Shown here: positions 1-8,320 of the stretch, piece after piece
Layout of the letters: each line of letters starts with the position of its first letter
Position numbering within the stretch: the first letter of the stretch is position 1
Assembly (NCBI GenBank): GCA_903866825.1
Contig: CAIPPE010000168.1
Span: forward strand, 1 to 42,893
Source of the DNA: an uncultured Methylococcaceae bacterium
GTDB lineage: Bacteria; Pseudomonadota; Gammaproteobacteria; Methylococcales; Methylomonadaceae
Length of the DNA stretch: 42,893 nucleotides
Reading direction: 5' to 3'
The notes under the pieces: model-generated
What the model saw: only the letters and a program-made list of their open reading frames with translations
Database searches by the model: none
What the model was told of the DNA's origin: nothing
Program-made: the position numbers and the translations under genes

Positions 1-1
1 A

Positions 2-109
2 TTCCAAAAAAAATGGACACATCGAACACCTGCTATGGCGATGGGGTTGACTCAAGCGGCATTAACTTGGAGATACTTATTCGTCACACCCATTCCGGTA
101 ACTCGTTGA
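2..109 (+). CDS. C-terminal fragment of a transposase (cut by window edge)
   Basis: An open frame enters from the left edge and stops with TGA at 107-109, giving about 35 residues. It contains HRTPAMAMGLTQAALTW, which resembles the RTPAMAAGLT-x-W tail found at the C-terminus of several DDE insertion-sequence transposases, as I remember them. Only the last residues are visible, so neither family nor integrity can be fixed. It converges with the next gene and overlaps its 3' end by 26 bp. Its presence at the very edge suggests the window starts inside an insertion sequence. Confidence 0.45.
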   Translation, partial: FQKKWTHRTPAMAMGLTQAALTWRYLFVTPIPVTR

Positions 110-536
110 TAAAAAACAACCTGCATTGATTTGTAGGGACTGCCATAATTTCTAGCATTTTATGGCGCTCAATCTCTGATATTTCGACACGCTCAGATAA
201 CACCTTTTTATTATTACTGGTTAGAAAATTCGGCATATTAACGGAATCTATTAACCATATAGCCTTGTCCCTGTATATTTTTGATCTTGGATAATTAATT
301 TTTGGGGCGAAGTATGGCATCTCATCTATAAAAACATGTTTAAAGATTTTGGGGTCATCATCGGAAACCATTACAGTTCTAAGAAGATGCATCATATCTC
401 TATAAACGCTTACCACTTTTTGTGGTGGTTTTATGAGTGCAGTTTTATAAGATTGAGGTTCTTCTTCACATGCAATATAGGCAAGTTCAAGAATAGAATA
501 ACTTTCTCTGTCTTTCCAAAACTTATCTAACGCCAT
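84..536 (-). CDS. Hypothetical protein, 150 aa
   Basis: I do not recognise this protein. A longer reading begins at a TTG at 560, but the ATG at 536 is preceded by GGAG (545-548) with 8-nt spacing, so the start is placed there (MALDKFWKDRESYSILELAY). The protein is soluble-looking, with mixed charge, no signal peptide and no membrane segment. It has a helical N-terminal half and a C-terminal half ending in LFFINELPEWV. It lies in the integrated element between a transposase fragment and an antitoxin-like gene, so it is probably mobile cargo. No catalytic motif is visible and no function is proposed. Confidence 0.55.
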   Translation of the reverse strand: MALDKFWKDRESYSILELAYIACEEEPQSYKTALIKPPQKVVSVYRDMMHLLRTVMVSDDDPKIFKHVFIDEMPYFAPKINYPRSKIYRDKAIWLIDSVNMPNFLTSNNKKVLSERVEISEIERHKMLEIMAVPTNQCRLFFINELPEWV

Positions 537-574
537 ATAAAACACTCCATTCAAGTGCAATCATTACGAAGGGA

Positions 575-631
575 TTAACCGGAAATAAGGTAATGAGTCT
601 TACTTGTTGCCCCGTCGGGCTATCCGGTTAA
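575..631. repeat. Cloverleaf-like inverted repeat in a gene-free stretch
   Basis: A perfect 9-bp inverted repeat, TTAACCGGA (575-583) and TCCGGTTAA (623-631), encloses two further hairpins: AGGTAA/TTACTT (588-593 with 600-605, one G-U pair) and GCCC-CGTC-GGGC (609-620). Either strand could therefore fold into a three-way junction of about 57 nt. It sits in the 343-bp gap between the 150-aa gene and the antitoxin gene. It could be a structured RNA, a folded recombination site or a small mobile-element remnant. I recognise no riboswitch class. Confidence 0.4.
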
Positions 632-828
632 ATTTGATTATAGCAGGTGATTTATTTACAGCATAAAAACCCGCACTGATTGCCGCCATAAGAACTATTT
701 AAAACATCAATAATCCAGTTGTTTAGCTGTAGCGTCTAAAGAACTAACGAAAATTACTTTTAATAATCATTAAGTTATTGGTGTATGGCTTTTCATCTAC
801 CAGTAAAACTACCAGTAAGTTTATTTTT

Positions 829-871
829 ATAGAGTCTTTTACCTATGTTTACATAGGTTAAAGCCCTCTAT
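829..871. repeat. Nested dyad symmetry downstream of antitoxin gene
   Basis: ACCTATGT (841-848) and ACATAGGT (851-858) form an 8-bp inverted repeat with a 2-bp centre, nested inside ATAGAG (829-834) and CTCTAT (866-871). The plus-strand side is followed by a T-rich run (871-881), the minus-strand side by A-rich sequence. It therefore does not look like a terminator for the minus-strand antitoxin gene that ends at 880. Just upstream, CTACCAGTAA occurs twice in tandem (near 797-818). Its role is unknown. Confidence 0.35.
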
Positions 872-879
872 TTTTATTT

Positions 880-1131
880 TTAGCTTGACTTAGTTAATTT
901 GCTATAACTGTTTTTTTTAATTCTTGCGCTTGCGTCCCGCTCTTGATCCGTCCCATTGTTTACTAGTTCCTCTTTAACCAACGGCCAAGGTACTGTTTCT
1001 TCGTCTTTACGTTCGGCAATGGCTGCCAAGTCCTTCAAGTCGTCAAGCAATTCTTGATAATCGGCCAAAGGCAAGATAACAGATATTTTCTCACCTTCGG
1101 CATTGGTTATATATTGTGATTGTGCGCTCAT
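880..1131 (-). CDS. Phd/YefM-type antitoxin, apparently orphan
   Basis: This 83-aa protein has the layout of Phd/YefM-like antitoxins: an N-terminal QYITNAEGEKISVILPLADY strand-turn-strand followed by a leucine-rich helix (ELLDDLKDLAAIAERKDEE) and a charged tail. Such proteins bind operator DNA and neutralise a RelE/ParE- or Doc-type toxin usually encoded directly downstream. Here the downstream 340 bp contain no toxin-sized frame, so the partner is missing or lost. The last 25 residues (TDQERDASARIKKN onward) look unlike the family and may be an extension read through a lost stop. Start is ATG at 1131; the ribosome site is weak. Confidence 0.6.
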   Translation of the reverse strand: MSAQSQYITNAEGEKISVILPLADYQELLDDLKDLAAIAERKDEETVPWPLVKEELVNNGTDQERDASARIKKNSYSKLTKSS

Positions 1132-1143
1132 TAGACTTGTACT

Positions 1144-1485
1144 TTATATCAGGTGTGTAATTTTTAGTAGTACGCCAATAATCAAAGTAGTTTGCAAAAA
1201 TCCAGCTCCAATAATCCAACGGGTTAAGTCTGCTTTGTTTTCGGCAATCATTCGCCCTGTATCAGCCCTTAATAGTTCTAAATCATGCTTTAATGTTATT
1301 TCAAGTTCTTTTAAATCGCGTTTAGTGGAAATGTCATCTAAGTGATAATCATGCCTTACTTGCTCTAGCGTAGTATCAACGGTTAATAACTGTAGCTCGG
1401 TTATTACTTGCGCTTGCTCATCCGTAAAACCAGCCGACTTTAATCTATTGGAAAAATGTAAAGTATCAAAGGTTATTATGCTCAT
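1144..1485 (-). CDS. DUF1640-like coiled-coil protein with C-terminal membrane anchor
   Basis: The 113-aa product starts SIITFDTLHFSNRLKSAGFTDEQAQ, continues as a charged helical region with repeated heptad-like leucines (DLKELEITLKHDLELL), and ends in one hydrophobic segment, about residues 90-111 (WIIGAGFLQTTLIIGVLLKI). This is the layout of the DUF1640/CCDC90-type family of small membrane-anchored coiled-coil proteins, whose bacterial role is unknown. A GGAAG ribosome site precedes the ATG at 1485. It sits 12 bp upstream of the antitoxin gene on the same strand, so the two may be co-transcribed within the integrated element. Confidence 0.65.
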   Translation of the reverse strand: MSIITFDTLHFSNRLKSAGFTDEQAQVITELQLLTVDTTLEQVRHDYHLDDISTKRDLKELEITLKHDLELLRADTGRMIAENKADLTRWIIGAGFLQTTLIIGVLLKITHLI

Positions 1486-1557
1486 GGCGTACTGCTTCCT
1501 TATTTGATTTATTGATATTTGTGCTTTATTAACTCTTATTATACTTCTCTGAATGAG

Positions 1558-2778
1558 TTACCCAATCTTTTTAAACTCGATCACTTGCGCCCCGTTCTTA
1601 AGGCTGTCTAGGTAATCGGCCCAAGTCTGCATCATCTTATGACGTTCTTTTATGTGCGCGGTGCGGTTGTAGGCTCTACCGTTAGGGTCTTTAACTGCAT
1701 GCGCTAATTGATGTTCTATAAAATCAGGTCGAAAGCCCAGCACTTCATCAAGTATGGTTCTAGCCATAGCCCTAAAGCCGTGGACGGTCATTTCTGATTT
1801 TTCAAACCCCATACGCCTTAACGCGGCTAACATTGCCATATCACTCATTGCTCTAGTGCCGTTTGGGGTTCTTGCACTTGGAAACACATAACGGCCATGA
1901 CTCGTAAGCGGTTTGATTGCTTGCAGGATTGAAACGGCTTGAGTTGATAAAGGTACTATATGAGGCGTTTTGGTTTTAGTGACTAAGTACCGCCATTCTT
2001 TAGACTCTAAGTCTATATGCTCCCATTCTGCTTGGCGTAATTCGCTTGGTCTTACGAATACTAATGGCGCTAACTGTAGAGCTGACTTAACAATAAATGA
2101 TCCTGTATAGGAATCTATCACCCTTAGAAGTTGCCCCACGTCTTTGGGTTCTGTAAATGCTGCAAAATGCCCCGCTTTAACTTGTGTTAATGATCCTCTT
2201 AAATCTGGGGTTATATCTCTCTCTGCTCGTCCGGTTGCGATTGCATACCGGAAAACTTGCCCGCAAATTTGAACCGCTCGATGTGCGGATTCACCAACTC
2301 CTCTTTTTTCTATTCTCCTTAAAGCCTCCAATAATTCAACAGGTCTGATTTCATTAATGGGCTTGGCGCCAAGATAAGGGAAAATGTCTTTTGTAAATAT
2401 CCGTATTGTGCGTTTTTGATGGTGCTCTGACTTGTCCGTTAAGTGTCGTTCATACCATTCACGGGCTACAACTTCAAAACTGTTTAGCGCACTCTCTGCT
2501 TTTGATGATTTAACAGCTTTTTTGTTTTCGTTGGGGTCGATACCATCCGCTATTAATTTTCGTGCTGTCTCTCTTTTTTCTCTCGCTTGCTTCAACGTCG
2601 TTTCAGGGTAAACACCTAAAGCTAATATTTTTTCCTTCCCTGCAAAGCGATATTTAAGACGAAAGTATTTAGCCCCGTTCGGATTGATTAATAAATACAA
2701 GCCCTTTTCATCAGATAGCTTATAAGGCTTGTCCGGTTTGGGCTTGGCTGCTTTTATGGTGGCATCTGAAATAGTCAT
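1558..2778 (-). CDS. P4-type tyrosine site-specific integrase
   Basis: The 406-aa protein has the domain order of P4-family integrases: an N-terminal arm-binding domain (about 1-90, with LSDEKGLYLLINPNGAKYFR), a core-binding domain (about 100-185) and a C-terminal catalytic domain. Catalytic residues are visible: Arg243 in VRPSEL, Lys270, the HGFR box (His333, Arg336), His360 and the nucleophile Tyr370. These enzymes move genomic islands in and out of tRNA genes. The gene starts 162 bp past the 3' end of tRNA-Arg(CCU) on the same strand, the usual layout at an island's integrase end. Length and motifs are intact, so it may be active. TACCCCC repeats upstream may be its arm or operator sites. 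Confidence 0.95.
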   Translation of the reverse strand: MTISDATIKAAKPKPDKPYKLSDEKGLYLLINPNGAKYFRLKYRFAGKEKILALGVYPETTLKQAREKRETARKLIADGIDPNENKKAVKSSKAESALNSFEVVAREWYERHLTDKSEHHQKRTIRIFTKDIFPYLGAKPINEIRPVELLEALRRIEKRGVGESAHRAVQICGQVFRYAIATGRAERDITPDLRGSLTQVKAGHFAAFTEPKDVGQLLRVIDSYTGSFIVKSALQLAPLVFVRPSELRQAEWEHIDLESKEWRYLVTKTKTPHIVPLSTQAVSILQAIKPLTSHGRYVFPSARTPNGTRAMSDMAMLAALRRMGFEKSEMTVHGFRAMARTILDEVLGFRPDFIEHQLAHAVKDPNGRAYNRTAHIKERHKMMQTWADYLDSLKNGAQVIEFKKIG

Positions 2779-2826
2779 GGGGGTATCAATTATTAAAAAG
2801 TAAATGTACCCCCGTTTTATACCCCC
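2779..2826. promoter_or_regulatory. TACCCCC heptamer repeats at integrase promoter
   Basis: The 7-mer TACCCCC occurs at 2807-2813 and 2820-2826, 13 bp apart in direct orientation, and as its inverse GGGGGTA at 2779-2785, touching the integrase start codon. Clustered short repeats next to an int gene are typical of arm-type recombinase or excisionase sites, or of autoregulatory operators. That role is inferred from position only. Confidence 0.4.
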
Positions 2827-2871
2827 AAACTATTTGGGTGTCAATGAACCTTATTGCACTTCGTTGGGCAT

Positions 2872-2906
2872 AAAAAAAACCGCTAAGCCAGATAACTTAC
2901 GGGTTT
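2872..2906 (-). terminator. Probable terminator after tRNA-Arg
   Basis: On the minus strand, arms at 2896-2905 and 2878-2887 can pair (GTAAG against CTTA, AAACC against GGTTT, with a two-base mismatch in between) and are followed by eight T residues (2879-2872). It lies 34 bp beyond the tRNA-Arg gene and before the integrase start, so it would end the tRNA transcript. Confidence 0.55.
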
Positions 2907-2939
2907 TTGTGCTTCCCTGATCTTCGTTGAATCCTTATG

Positions 2940-3016
2940 TGGTGCCCCAAAGTGGATTCGAACCACCGACCTGTCCCTTAGGAGGGGACCGCTCTATCCT
3001 ACTGAGCTATCAGGGC
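2940..3016 (-). tRNA. tRNA-Arg, anticodon CCU
   Basis: The minus strand reads GCCCTGATAGCTCAGT at the 5' end, an anticodon arm GTCCC-CTCCTAA-GGGAC with anticodon CCT, a GGTTCGAATCC T-arm, and a 3' end closing the 7-bp acceptor stem (GCCCTGA against TTGGGGC, with one G-U pair and one mismatch) followed by ACCA with an encoded CCA. A TAGAAT -10-like box lies at 3026-3031, about 10 bp upstream. The 3' end faces the tyrosine integrase, so this gene is the likely integration site of the element that occupies the left end. Confidence 0.95.
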
Positions 3017-3105
3017 ATTGGCACAATTCTACCATAAATTGCCTCGTTTAGCTCCCTGTAACCGCCAATTTGTCGGCTTAGCAAGCATTATGGCTTAAGG
3101 TTTAG

Positions 3106-3330
3106 CTATCGCTCTATCCATTCATAGAACTCGATCAGCGCAGGATCACATTTACAACAACTGGTTCCACACGCTGTCTCCTGAGAAGTCTTAAGCACAT
3201 TACCTTTGCTAATCCACCGACCTAACATACCGCGCATGGCGTCAGCATCGACATTAAAATGATTAACCAAATCAGCCAGTGCAACTCTAGGGTGTTGTTT
3301 TAAATATTGTCTTAAATCAGCCAGAATCAT
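3106..3330 (-). CDS. feoC: FeoC-like regulator of ferrous iron transport
   Basis: The 74-aa protein matches FeoC: a small winged helix (DLRQYLKQHPRVALADLVNHF, then RGMLGRWISKGNVLK) followed by a cysteine cluster, Cys54, Cys58, Cys59 and Cys61 (CGTSCCKC), which in this family can hold an Fe-S centre. FeoC is thought to sense iron or oxygen and to control FeoB stability or feo transcription. It starts 10 nt after the feoB stop and is the last gene of feoABC. Confidence 0.85.
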   Translation of the reverse strand: MILADLRQYLKQHPRVALADLVNHFNVDADAMRGMLGRWISKGNVLKTSQETACGTSCCKCDPALIEFYEWIER

Positions 3331-3340
3331 AAAGATCCTC

Positions 3341-5653
3341 CTAATGAACAGTCGCTGTAATCGATTTTTTTCCGGTGAACCATAAACTCATTAATACCAG
3401 TAAGAAAGCTGTTAATAAGCCAATCACCCACGCCAAGGAATAATTCGGATGTTGACTATACGTCATCAATTGATAAAAAACAGTCGAGACCATATAAGCA
3501 ATCCCTGTAGTCCAAAAAACCACAAATACGGTCCAACCAGCGTTAGTCTCTCTATAGATAGCCGCCGTTGCTGCCACGCAAGGTGCATACAGTAAAATAA
3601 ATAACAAATAGGAAAAGGCTCCAGCCTTACCATCAAAGCTGTGTTGCATTGCCGTAAAGGTATTGGTTTTAACCGCCTGTTCACTGGCTGCCGAGGACAA
3701 ATCTGTCACTGTGCCAATGTTTAAACCTAAAGGGTCTAATAAATTCTCTGCAATGGCATTCAAATTCTCTGGCACTGTTGCACAAGCCGCCAATAACACC
3801 TCCACCAGATTAAACTCAGGTCTAGGAGCAGCTTCTGGTGCTGAAATCTGGCTATACAAAGCATCCAATGTACCGACTACGGCTTCTTTTGCTAACACAC
3901 CCGTAAATATTCCTACCGTCGCCGGCCAATTATCTCTCTCAATCCCCATTGGCTTAAAGACCGGTGTCATACTTCTGCCTATGGCACTTAATATAGATTT
4001 ATTACTATTTTCCTGGCCAAAACTCCCATCAGTGCCTAGGGCATTAAGAAAGTTTAAAACCAACACCATAGGAATAATAACTTTTCCGGCATTGAGTATA
4101 AATGACTTAAGCCGATCCCATGTTCTAAAAAACACACCGTGTAAGGTGGGTAAATGGTAAGCGGGTAACTCCATGATAAACGGCGCGGACTCACCTTTAA
4201 AGAGTGTGTATCGCATAATCAGTCCGGTTGTAACGGCTACGACAATCCCTAAAAAGTAAAGACCAAAGACTAAATTCTGACCACCTACCGGAAAGAAGGC
4301 AGCCGCAAATAATGCATAGACTGGTAATCGAGCCCCACACGACATAAAAGGGTTCATCAGGTTGGTCAACATCCGATCTCGCTGATTATCAAGAGTTCGA
4401 GTCGCCATAATAGCGGGCACATTACAACCGAACCCCACAATCATAGGTACAAACGATTTACCCGGCAAACCAATCATGCGCATAAACCGGTCCATCACAA
4501 AAGCAGCTCTGGCCATATAACCCGAGTCTTCTAGTGCGGACAAGAACATAAACAGGAAACCTATGATCGGTATAAACGTGGCTACAACTTGTATACCTCC
4601 GCCAATTCCTCTGGTTATCATAACGATCAACCATTGCGGCAAATTGATTTCATTAAGAATTAAACCTAACTCATCAATTAATAGTGCACCAACGGCTTGA
4701 TCAAAGAAATCAACAAAGGCCGTGCCTATGTTAATAGTAAACATAAACATGGCATACATGACTAACAGAAAGACAGGTATGCCTAGAAATCTGTTTAAGA
4801 CAATCACATCTATTTTTTCTGTTGTATGACGACTCACTTCGTCAATGCGGCAGACTGCACCTTGAATCAGTGTGTTAACAAAACCATAGCGTGCATCCGC
4901 AGCAAGTATGTCAATTTCATCGTCTGTTTCAAGCTCTACCTTGCGCTGTAACTGTTCAACGGTAGGTATTAAGTCTTCACCTGCAAACGATTTGGCCAGC
5001 GTGTCATCTTCTAATAATCTAAGCGCCAGCCAACGTAAATCACATTTATGTGTTTTAGCTATACTGATTAACGAAGGTGAAATATCATCAATGGCTGCTT
5101 CTAATGCGGAAATATAAGAGATGTTAGCCTCGGGCACTGGCTTGATAATCGCCGCCTGATTAATCATAGACTTTAATGCTGTTATGCCATCTTTTGTCGA
5201 AGCAGTGATAGGAATAACAGGACAGCCAAGCTGTTCGGCTAAATAATCGACATCAATTTTTATACCTCTTTGCCGAACCGCATCCATCATATTAAGCACT
5301 AATATCATGGGCACACGCATTTCAATTAGTTGAGAGGTTAAATATAAATTACGTTCTATATTTGAAGCATCTACGATATTGATAATTAAATCAGCTTCTT
5401 TAGATGCAACATAATCTCGGGCGACTTTCTCATCAAGAGAGACCTGATCATCTGCGGCTTCTAATGAATAGGTTCCTGGTAAATCAACGAGCTCTACTAA
5501 TTTATTGGCATGAAAGTACTCGCCGGTTTTTTTTTCAACCGTAACACCCGGCCAATTTCCGACATGCTGCTTAGACCCTGTGAGTACATTGAACAGCGTA
5601 GTTTTACCACAATTAGGGTTACCGACAACGCCAACTGTAAAGTCTGTTTTCAT
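3341..5653 (-). CDS. feoB: Ferrous iron transporter FeoB
   Basis: This 770-aa inner-membrane Fe(II) transporter has the full FeoB layout. An N-terminal G domain carries G1 GNPNCGKTT (11-19), G3 DLPG (57-60) and G4 NMMD (121-124); a helical guanine-dissociation-inhibitor region follows, then a polytopic C-terminal half with two Gate segments (for example GFGCNVPAIMATRTL and KEAVVGTLDALY) and a final run of transmembrane helices. Length is normal and no key motif is missing. Its ATG overlaps the feoA stop codon by one base (TAATG), so translation is probably coupled. Confidence 0.97.
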   Translation of the reverse strand: MKTDFTVGVVGNPNCGKTTLFNVLTGSKQHVGNWPGVTVEKKTGEYFHANKLVELVDLPGTYSLEAADDQVSLDEKVARDYVASKEADLIINIVDASNIERNLYLTSQLIEMRVPMILVLNMMDAVRQRGIKIDVDYLAEQLGCPVIPITASTKDGITALKSMINQAAIIKPVPEANISYISALEAAIDDISPSLISIAKTHKCDLRWLALRLLEDDTLAKSFAGEDLIPTVEQLQRKVELETDDEIDILAADARYGFVNTLIQGAVCRIDEVSRHTTEKIDVIVLNRFLGIPVFLLVMYAMFMFTINIGTAFVDFFDQAVGALLIDELGLILNEINLPQWLIVMITRGIGGGIQVVATFIPIIGFLFMFLSALEDSGYMARAAFVMDRFMRMIGLPGKSFVPMIVGFGCNVPAIMATRTLDNQRDRMLTNLMNPFMSCGARLPVYALFAAAFFPVGGQNLVFGLYFLGIVVAVTTGLIMRYTLFKGESAPFIMELPAYHLPTLHGVFFRTWDRLKSFILNAGKVIIPMVLVLNFLNALGTDGSFGQENSNKSILSAIGRSMTPVFKPMGIERDNWPATVGIFTGVLAKEAVVGTLDALYSQISAPEAAPRPEFNLVEVLLAACATVPENLNAIAENLLDPLGLNIGTVTDLSSAASEQAVKTNTFTAMQHSFDGKAGAFSYLLFILLYAPCVAATAAIYRETNAGWTVFVVFWTTGIAYMVSTVFYQLMTYSQHPNYSLAWVIGLLTAFLLVLMSLWFTGKKSITATVH

Positions 5654-5886
5654 TACAACTTCTCAATGAGTAATATATCAGCTTCGTCTTTACGCAAGGT
5701 TAAAGAAAAGCCACGTAATTTAATTTCAACGGGGTCCCCCATGGGTGCAAATCGAGTCACACTAAATTCCGTTCCTGGCGTTAAACCCATTGCCAGTAAA
5801 CGCTTCCGATACGCTTTGCCAGTCTGTTCAAACCCCACTATCTTTCCCAAATCACCTACCGCCAGATTTTTAAAAGTAATAGCCAT
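5653..5886 (-). CDS. feoA: FeoA, SH3-like partner of FeoB
   Basis: The 77-aa protein is a compact SH3-like beta barrel typical of FeoA (LAVGDLGKIVGF, then MGLTPGTEFSV, then EIKLRGFSLTLRKDEADIL). FeoA is a cytoplasmic partner thought to act on the FeoB G domain. A TTG at 5889 lies one codon upstream of ATG 5886; the ATG is chosen as the normal start, with a GGGT-type ribosome site. It is the first gene of feoABC and probably under Fur control through the box at 5937-5955. Confidence 0.93.
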   Translation of the reverse strand: MAITFKNLAVGDLGKIVGFEQTGKAYRKRLLAMGLTPGTEFSVTRFAPMGDPVEIKLRGFSLTLRKDEADILLIEKL

Positions 5887-5936
5887 CAATTTACCCGAAT
5901 AGTTTAGTGGTGAAACCGTAATAGTAGCCAGGAATC

Positions 5937-5955
5937 AATAATCATTCTCATCATT
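5937..5955 (-). promoter_or_regulatory. Candidate Fur box upstream of feoABC
   Basis: The minus-strand sequence AATGATGAGAATGATTATT matches the 19-bp Fur consensus GATAATGATAATCATTATC at 14 of 19 positions. It lies 51 bp upstream of the feoA ATG, where Fur-Fe(II) would repress transcription when iron is plentiful. The wider gap 5887-6270 holds no convincing gene. Confidence 0.6.
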
Positions 5956-6212
5956 TGACTATATCACACAATTCAAATCATGCAAACCAGTTGAATTCAA
6001 AATCTAACAATTTAACGAGAATATGGCTGTAACAATGGCTCTATAAAGCAAACCGAAGATTCATTAAGCCTTAGATAATTTATAGCAGGTTTTGTGCTTG
6101 GAAAGTGCTGAAAGAATTTCAGCTGATATGATAATTGTTGTTGAGGAAGATAGTTAATTAAACTGATTTCCTGCTTGGCTGGGTATTAAGGGCCTGCCGA
6201 ACATAAAGTAAG

Positions 6213-6259
6213 GTAACAACAAGAACATAAAAGCAATCTTTCAATGAACTTGTTGTTAC
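6213..6259 (-). terminator. Inverted repeat after ihfB, possible terminator
   Basis: GTAACAACAAG (6213-6223) and CTTGTTGTTAC (6249-6259) form a perfect 11-bp stem with a 25-nt loop, 11 bp past the ihfB stop. The minus-strand side continues CTTACTTTATG, which is only weakly T-rich, so it may be a weak terminator or an mRNA-stabilising hairpin at the end of the supra-operon. Confidence 0.45.
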
Positions 6260-6270
6260 GCTGTGATGTA

Positions 6271-6576
6271 TTAATCCGTTATTTCATACTCTTGACTAGC
6301 AGAATCAACCCTATCCCGTAACTCCTTGCCTGGCTTAAAGTGTGGCACATGCTTTTCAGCTAATGCAACAGACTCACCCGTTTTTGGATTCCGCCCCATT
6401 CGTTGAGGACGTTTATGTAACGAGAAACTGCCAAAACCCCTAATCTCAATTCTTTTGCCGGTAGATAATGCATAATTCATTTTTTCAATAATGCATTTTA
6501 CTGCCAACTCCACATCTTTAAGTGCCAGATGGGATTGTCTTTTAGCAATCGCTTCAATTAATTCTGATTTTGTCAC
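6271..6576 (-). CDS. ihfB: Integration host factor beta subunit
   Basis: The 101-aa protein is a HU/IHF-family DNA-bending protein with [14 protein letters not shown] at the start, the beta-arm region with GRNPKTGE, and the ending [16 protein letters not shown]-beta pairs with IHF-alpha to bend DNA by about 160 degrees in recombination, replication and promoter control. The start codon is GTG at 6576, with AGGA 6 nt upstream; an ATG two bases further upstream is out of frame and runs straight into TGA. It follows rpsA, its standard neighbour in gammaproteobacteria. Confidence 0.96.
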   Translation of the reverse strand: MTKSELIEAIAKRQSHLALKDVELAVKCIIEKMNYALSTGKRIEIRGFGSFSLHKRPQRMGRNPKTGESVALAEKHVPHFKPGKELRDRVDSASQEYEITD

Positions 6577-6603
6577 ATTCTATCCTGTGAAAAAGAAAAA
6601 TCC

Positions 6604-8265
6604 TTATTTTTCTAATTGCTTAAATAAGTCAGCCATTGTAGGTGTACCGACTGATTGCTGCGAATGATCTTTAATTGAATGTGTTTCTTCGTCTAGATCT
6701 TTGGCTTTTATTGACAACGAAATAGATTTACTTTTCTTATCGACACCAATAAATTTAGCTTCTAGTTGATCACCTTCTTTTAATAAGGTACGTGCATCTT
6801 CAACGCGATCACGTTGAATTTCAGAAGCACGCAAGTAACCTTCAACATTATCAGCCAGAGTAACAATAGCGCCTTTAGCGTCAACTTCTTTGATAGTTCC
6901 TTTTACTAAGCTACCTTTTTCATGGGTTGCCAAGAAGTTTTGGAAAGGATCCTGTTCAAGTTGCTTGATACCTAAAGAAATACGCTCACGCTCAGAATCA
7001 ACAGCCAGGATAACAGTTTCTAACTCGTCACCTTTTTTGAATTCACGAACTGATGCTTCACCTTCGTCTGCCCAAGAAATATCAGACATGTGAACCAAAC
7101 CATCAATACCACCATCAAGACCGATGAAGATACCAAAATCAGTGATAGATTTGATTTTACCTGAGATCTTGTCGCCTTTGTTATGAGTCGCTGCAAATTC
7201 ATCCCATGGATTGGTTTTGCATTGTTTCATACCTAAAGAGATACGACGACGCTCTTCGTCAATCTCAAGAACCATTACTTCAACTTCATCACCTAATTGA
7301 ACCAATTTAGAGGGGTTAACGTTTTTGTTAGTCCAGTCCATTTCAGAAACGTGAACTAAACCTTCAACGCCTTCTTCAATTTCAACGAAGCAACCGTAAT
7401 CAGTCAGGTTGTTAACTTTACCAAATACACGTGTACCGGCTGGGTAACGACGGGCAATGTTTTGCCATGGATCTTCACCCATTTGCTTCATGCCTAATGA
7501 AACACGGTTTTTGTCTTTGTCGTATTTCAAAACTTTAACTTTAATTTCTTGACCTATTTCTACACACTCAGACGGATGACGAACGCGACGCCATGCCATG
7601 TCTGTAATATGTAACAGACCGTCAATACCACCTAGATCAATAAATGCGCCGTAATCGGTTAAGTTTTTAACAACACCCGTAACGATTGCACCTTCTTCCA
7701 GTGTTTTGAGTAATTCTTCTCTTTCTGCACTGTATTCTTTTTCAACAACAGCACGACGTGAAAGAACCACGTTGTTACGTTTTTGATCAATTTTGATAAC
7801 TTTGAATTCGAGATCACGATTCTCAAGGAATGTAGTGTCCCTGATTGGACGAACGTCAACCAATGAACCCGGCAAGAAGGCACGTAATGCGCCAACAGAA
7901 ACAGTGAAACCACCACGAACTTTACCAGTGATGCGACCGATAATAGTTGCTTCTTTTTCAAAGGCTGTTTCAAGCTCAAACCAAGCTTTGTTTTTCTTAG
8001 CTTTGTCTCTTGAAAGAAGCGTTGCGCCCAAGCCGTCTTCAAATAAATCTAAGGCAACTTCAACTTCATCGCCAATTGATACTTCTAATTCGCCATCGTT
8101 GTTTAAAAACTGCCATTTTGGAATGACGCCTTCTGACTTAGAATGTGTACTAACGATAACCATATCATTTTCGATATCGATAACTGTACCAATCAACATG
8201 GCACCAGGACTCATTTTGGTCTTGGTTAAACTTTCTTCAAGTAACTCAGCAAAGCTTTCGCTCAT
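6604..8265 (-). CDS. rpsA: 30S ribosomal protein S1
   Basis: The 553-aa protein has the six S1/OB-fold repeats of the Proteobacterial S1, with recurring signatures such as [39 protein letters not shown] and [21 protein letters not shown]1 binds mRNA and brings it to the 30S subunit. A reading that begins at TTG 8355 adds 30 residues but overlaps the terminator at 8321-8347. The start is placed at ATG 8265 ([13 protein letters not shown]), preceded by a GGGA element, which gives the family's usual length. It lies between cmk and ihfB. Confidence 0.97.
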   Translation of the reverse strand: MSESFAELLEESLTKTKMSPGAMLIGTVIDIENDMVIVSTHSKSEGVIPKWQFLNNDGELEVSIGDEVEVALDLFEDGLGATLLSRDKAKKNKAWFELETAFEKEATIIGRITGKVRGGFTVSVGALRAFLPGSLVDVRPIRDTTFLENRDLEFKVIKIDQKRNNVVLSRRAVVEKEYSAEREELLKTLEEGAIVTGVVKNLTDYGAFIDLGGIDGLLHITDMAWRRVRHPSECVEIGQEIKVKVLKYDKDKNRVSLGMKQMGEDPWQNIARRYPAGTRVFGKVNNLTDYGCFVEIEEGVEGLVHVSEMDWTNKNVNPSKLVQLGDEVEVMVLEIDEERRRISLGMKQCKTNPWDEFAATHNKGDKISGKIKSITDFGIFIGLDGGIDGLVHMSDISWADEGEASVREFKKGDELETVILAVDSERERISLGIKQLEQDPFQNFLATHEKGSLVKGTIKEVDAKGAIVTLADNVEGYLRASEIQRDRVEDARTLLKEGDQLEAKFIGVDKKSKSISLSIKAKDLDEETHSIKDHSQQSVGTPTMADLFKQLEK

Positions 8266-8320
8266 TATATTATTTCCCAAGTTTGTCGAAACTCGAACAA
8301 ACCTTTTCTTTATCAAAGTT

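Noticed and set aside
575-631. Integron attC site
   Set aside because: The right core GTTAAAT fits, but the left core GATTAAC does not fit RYYYAAC, the inner arms form two separate hairpins, and there is no integron integrase or cassette array.
797-818. Short tandem CTACCAGTAA repeat as a CRISPR or iteron
   Set aside because: There are only two copies, with no regular array and no replication gene nearby.
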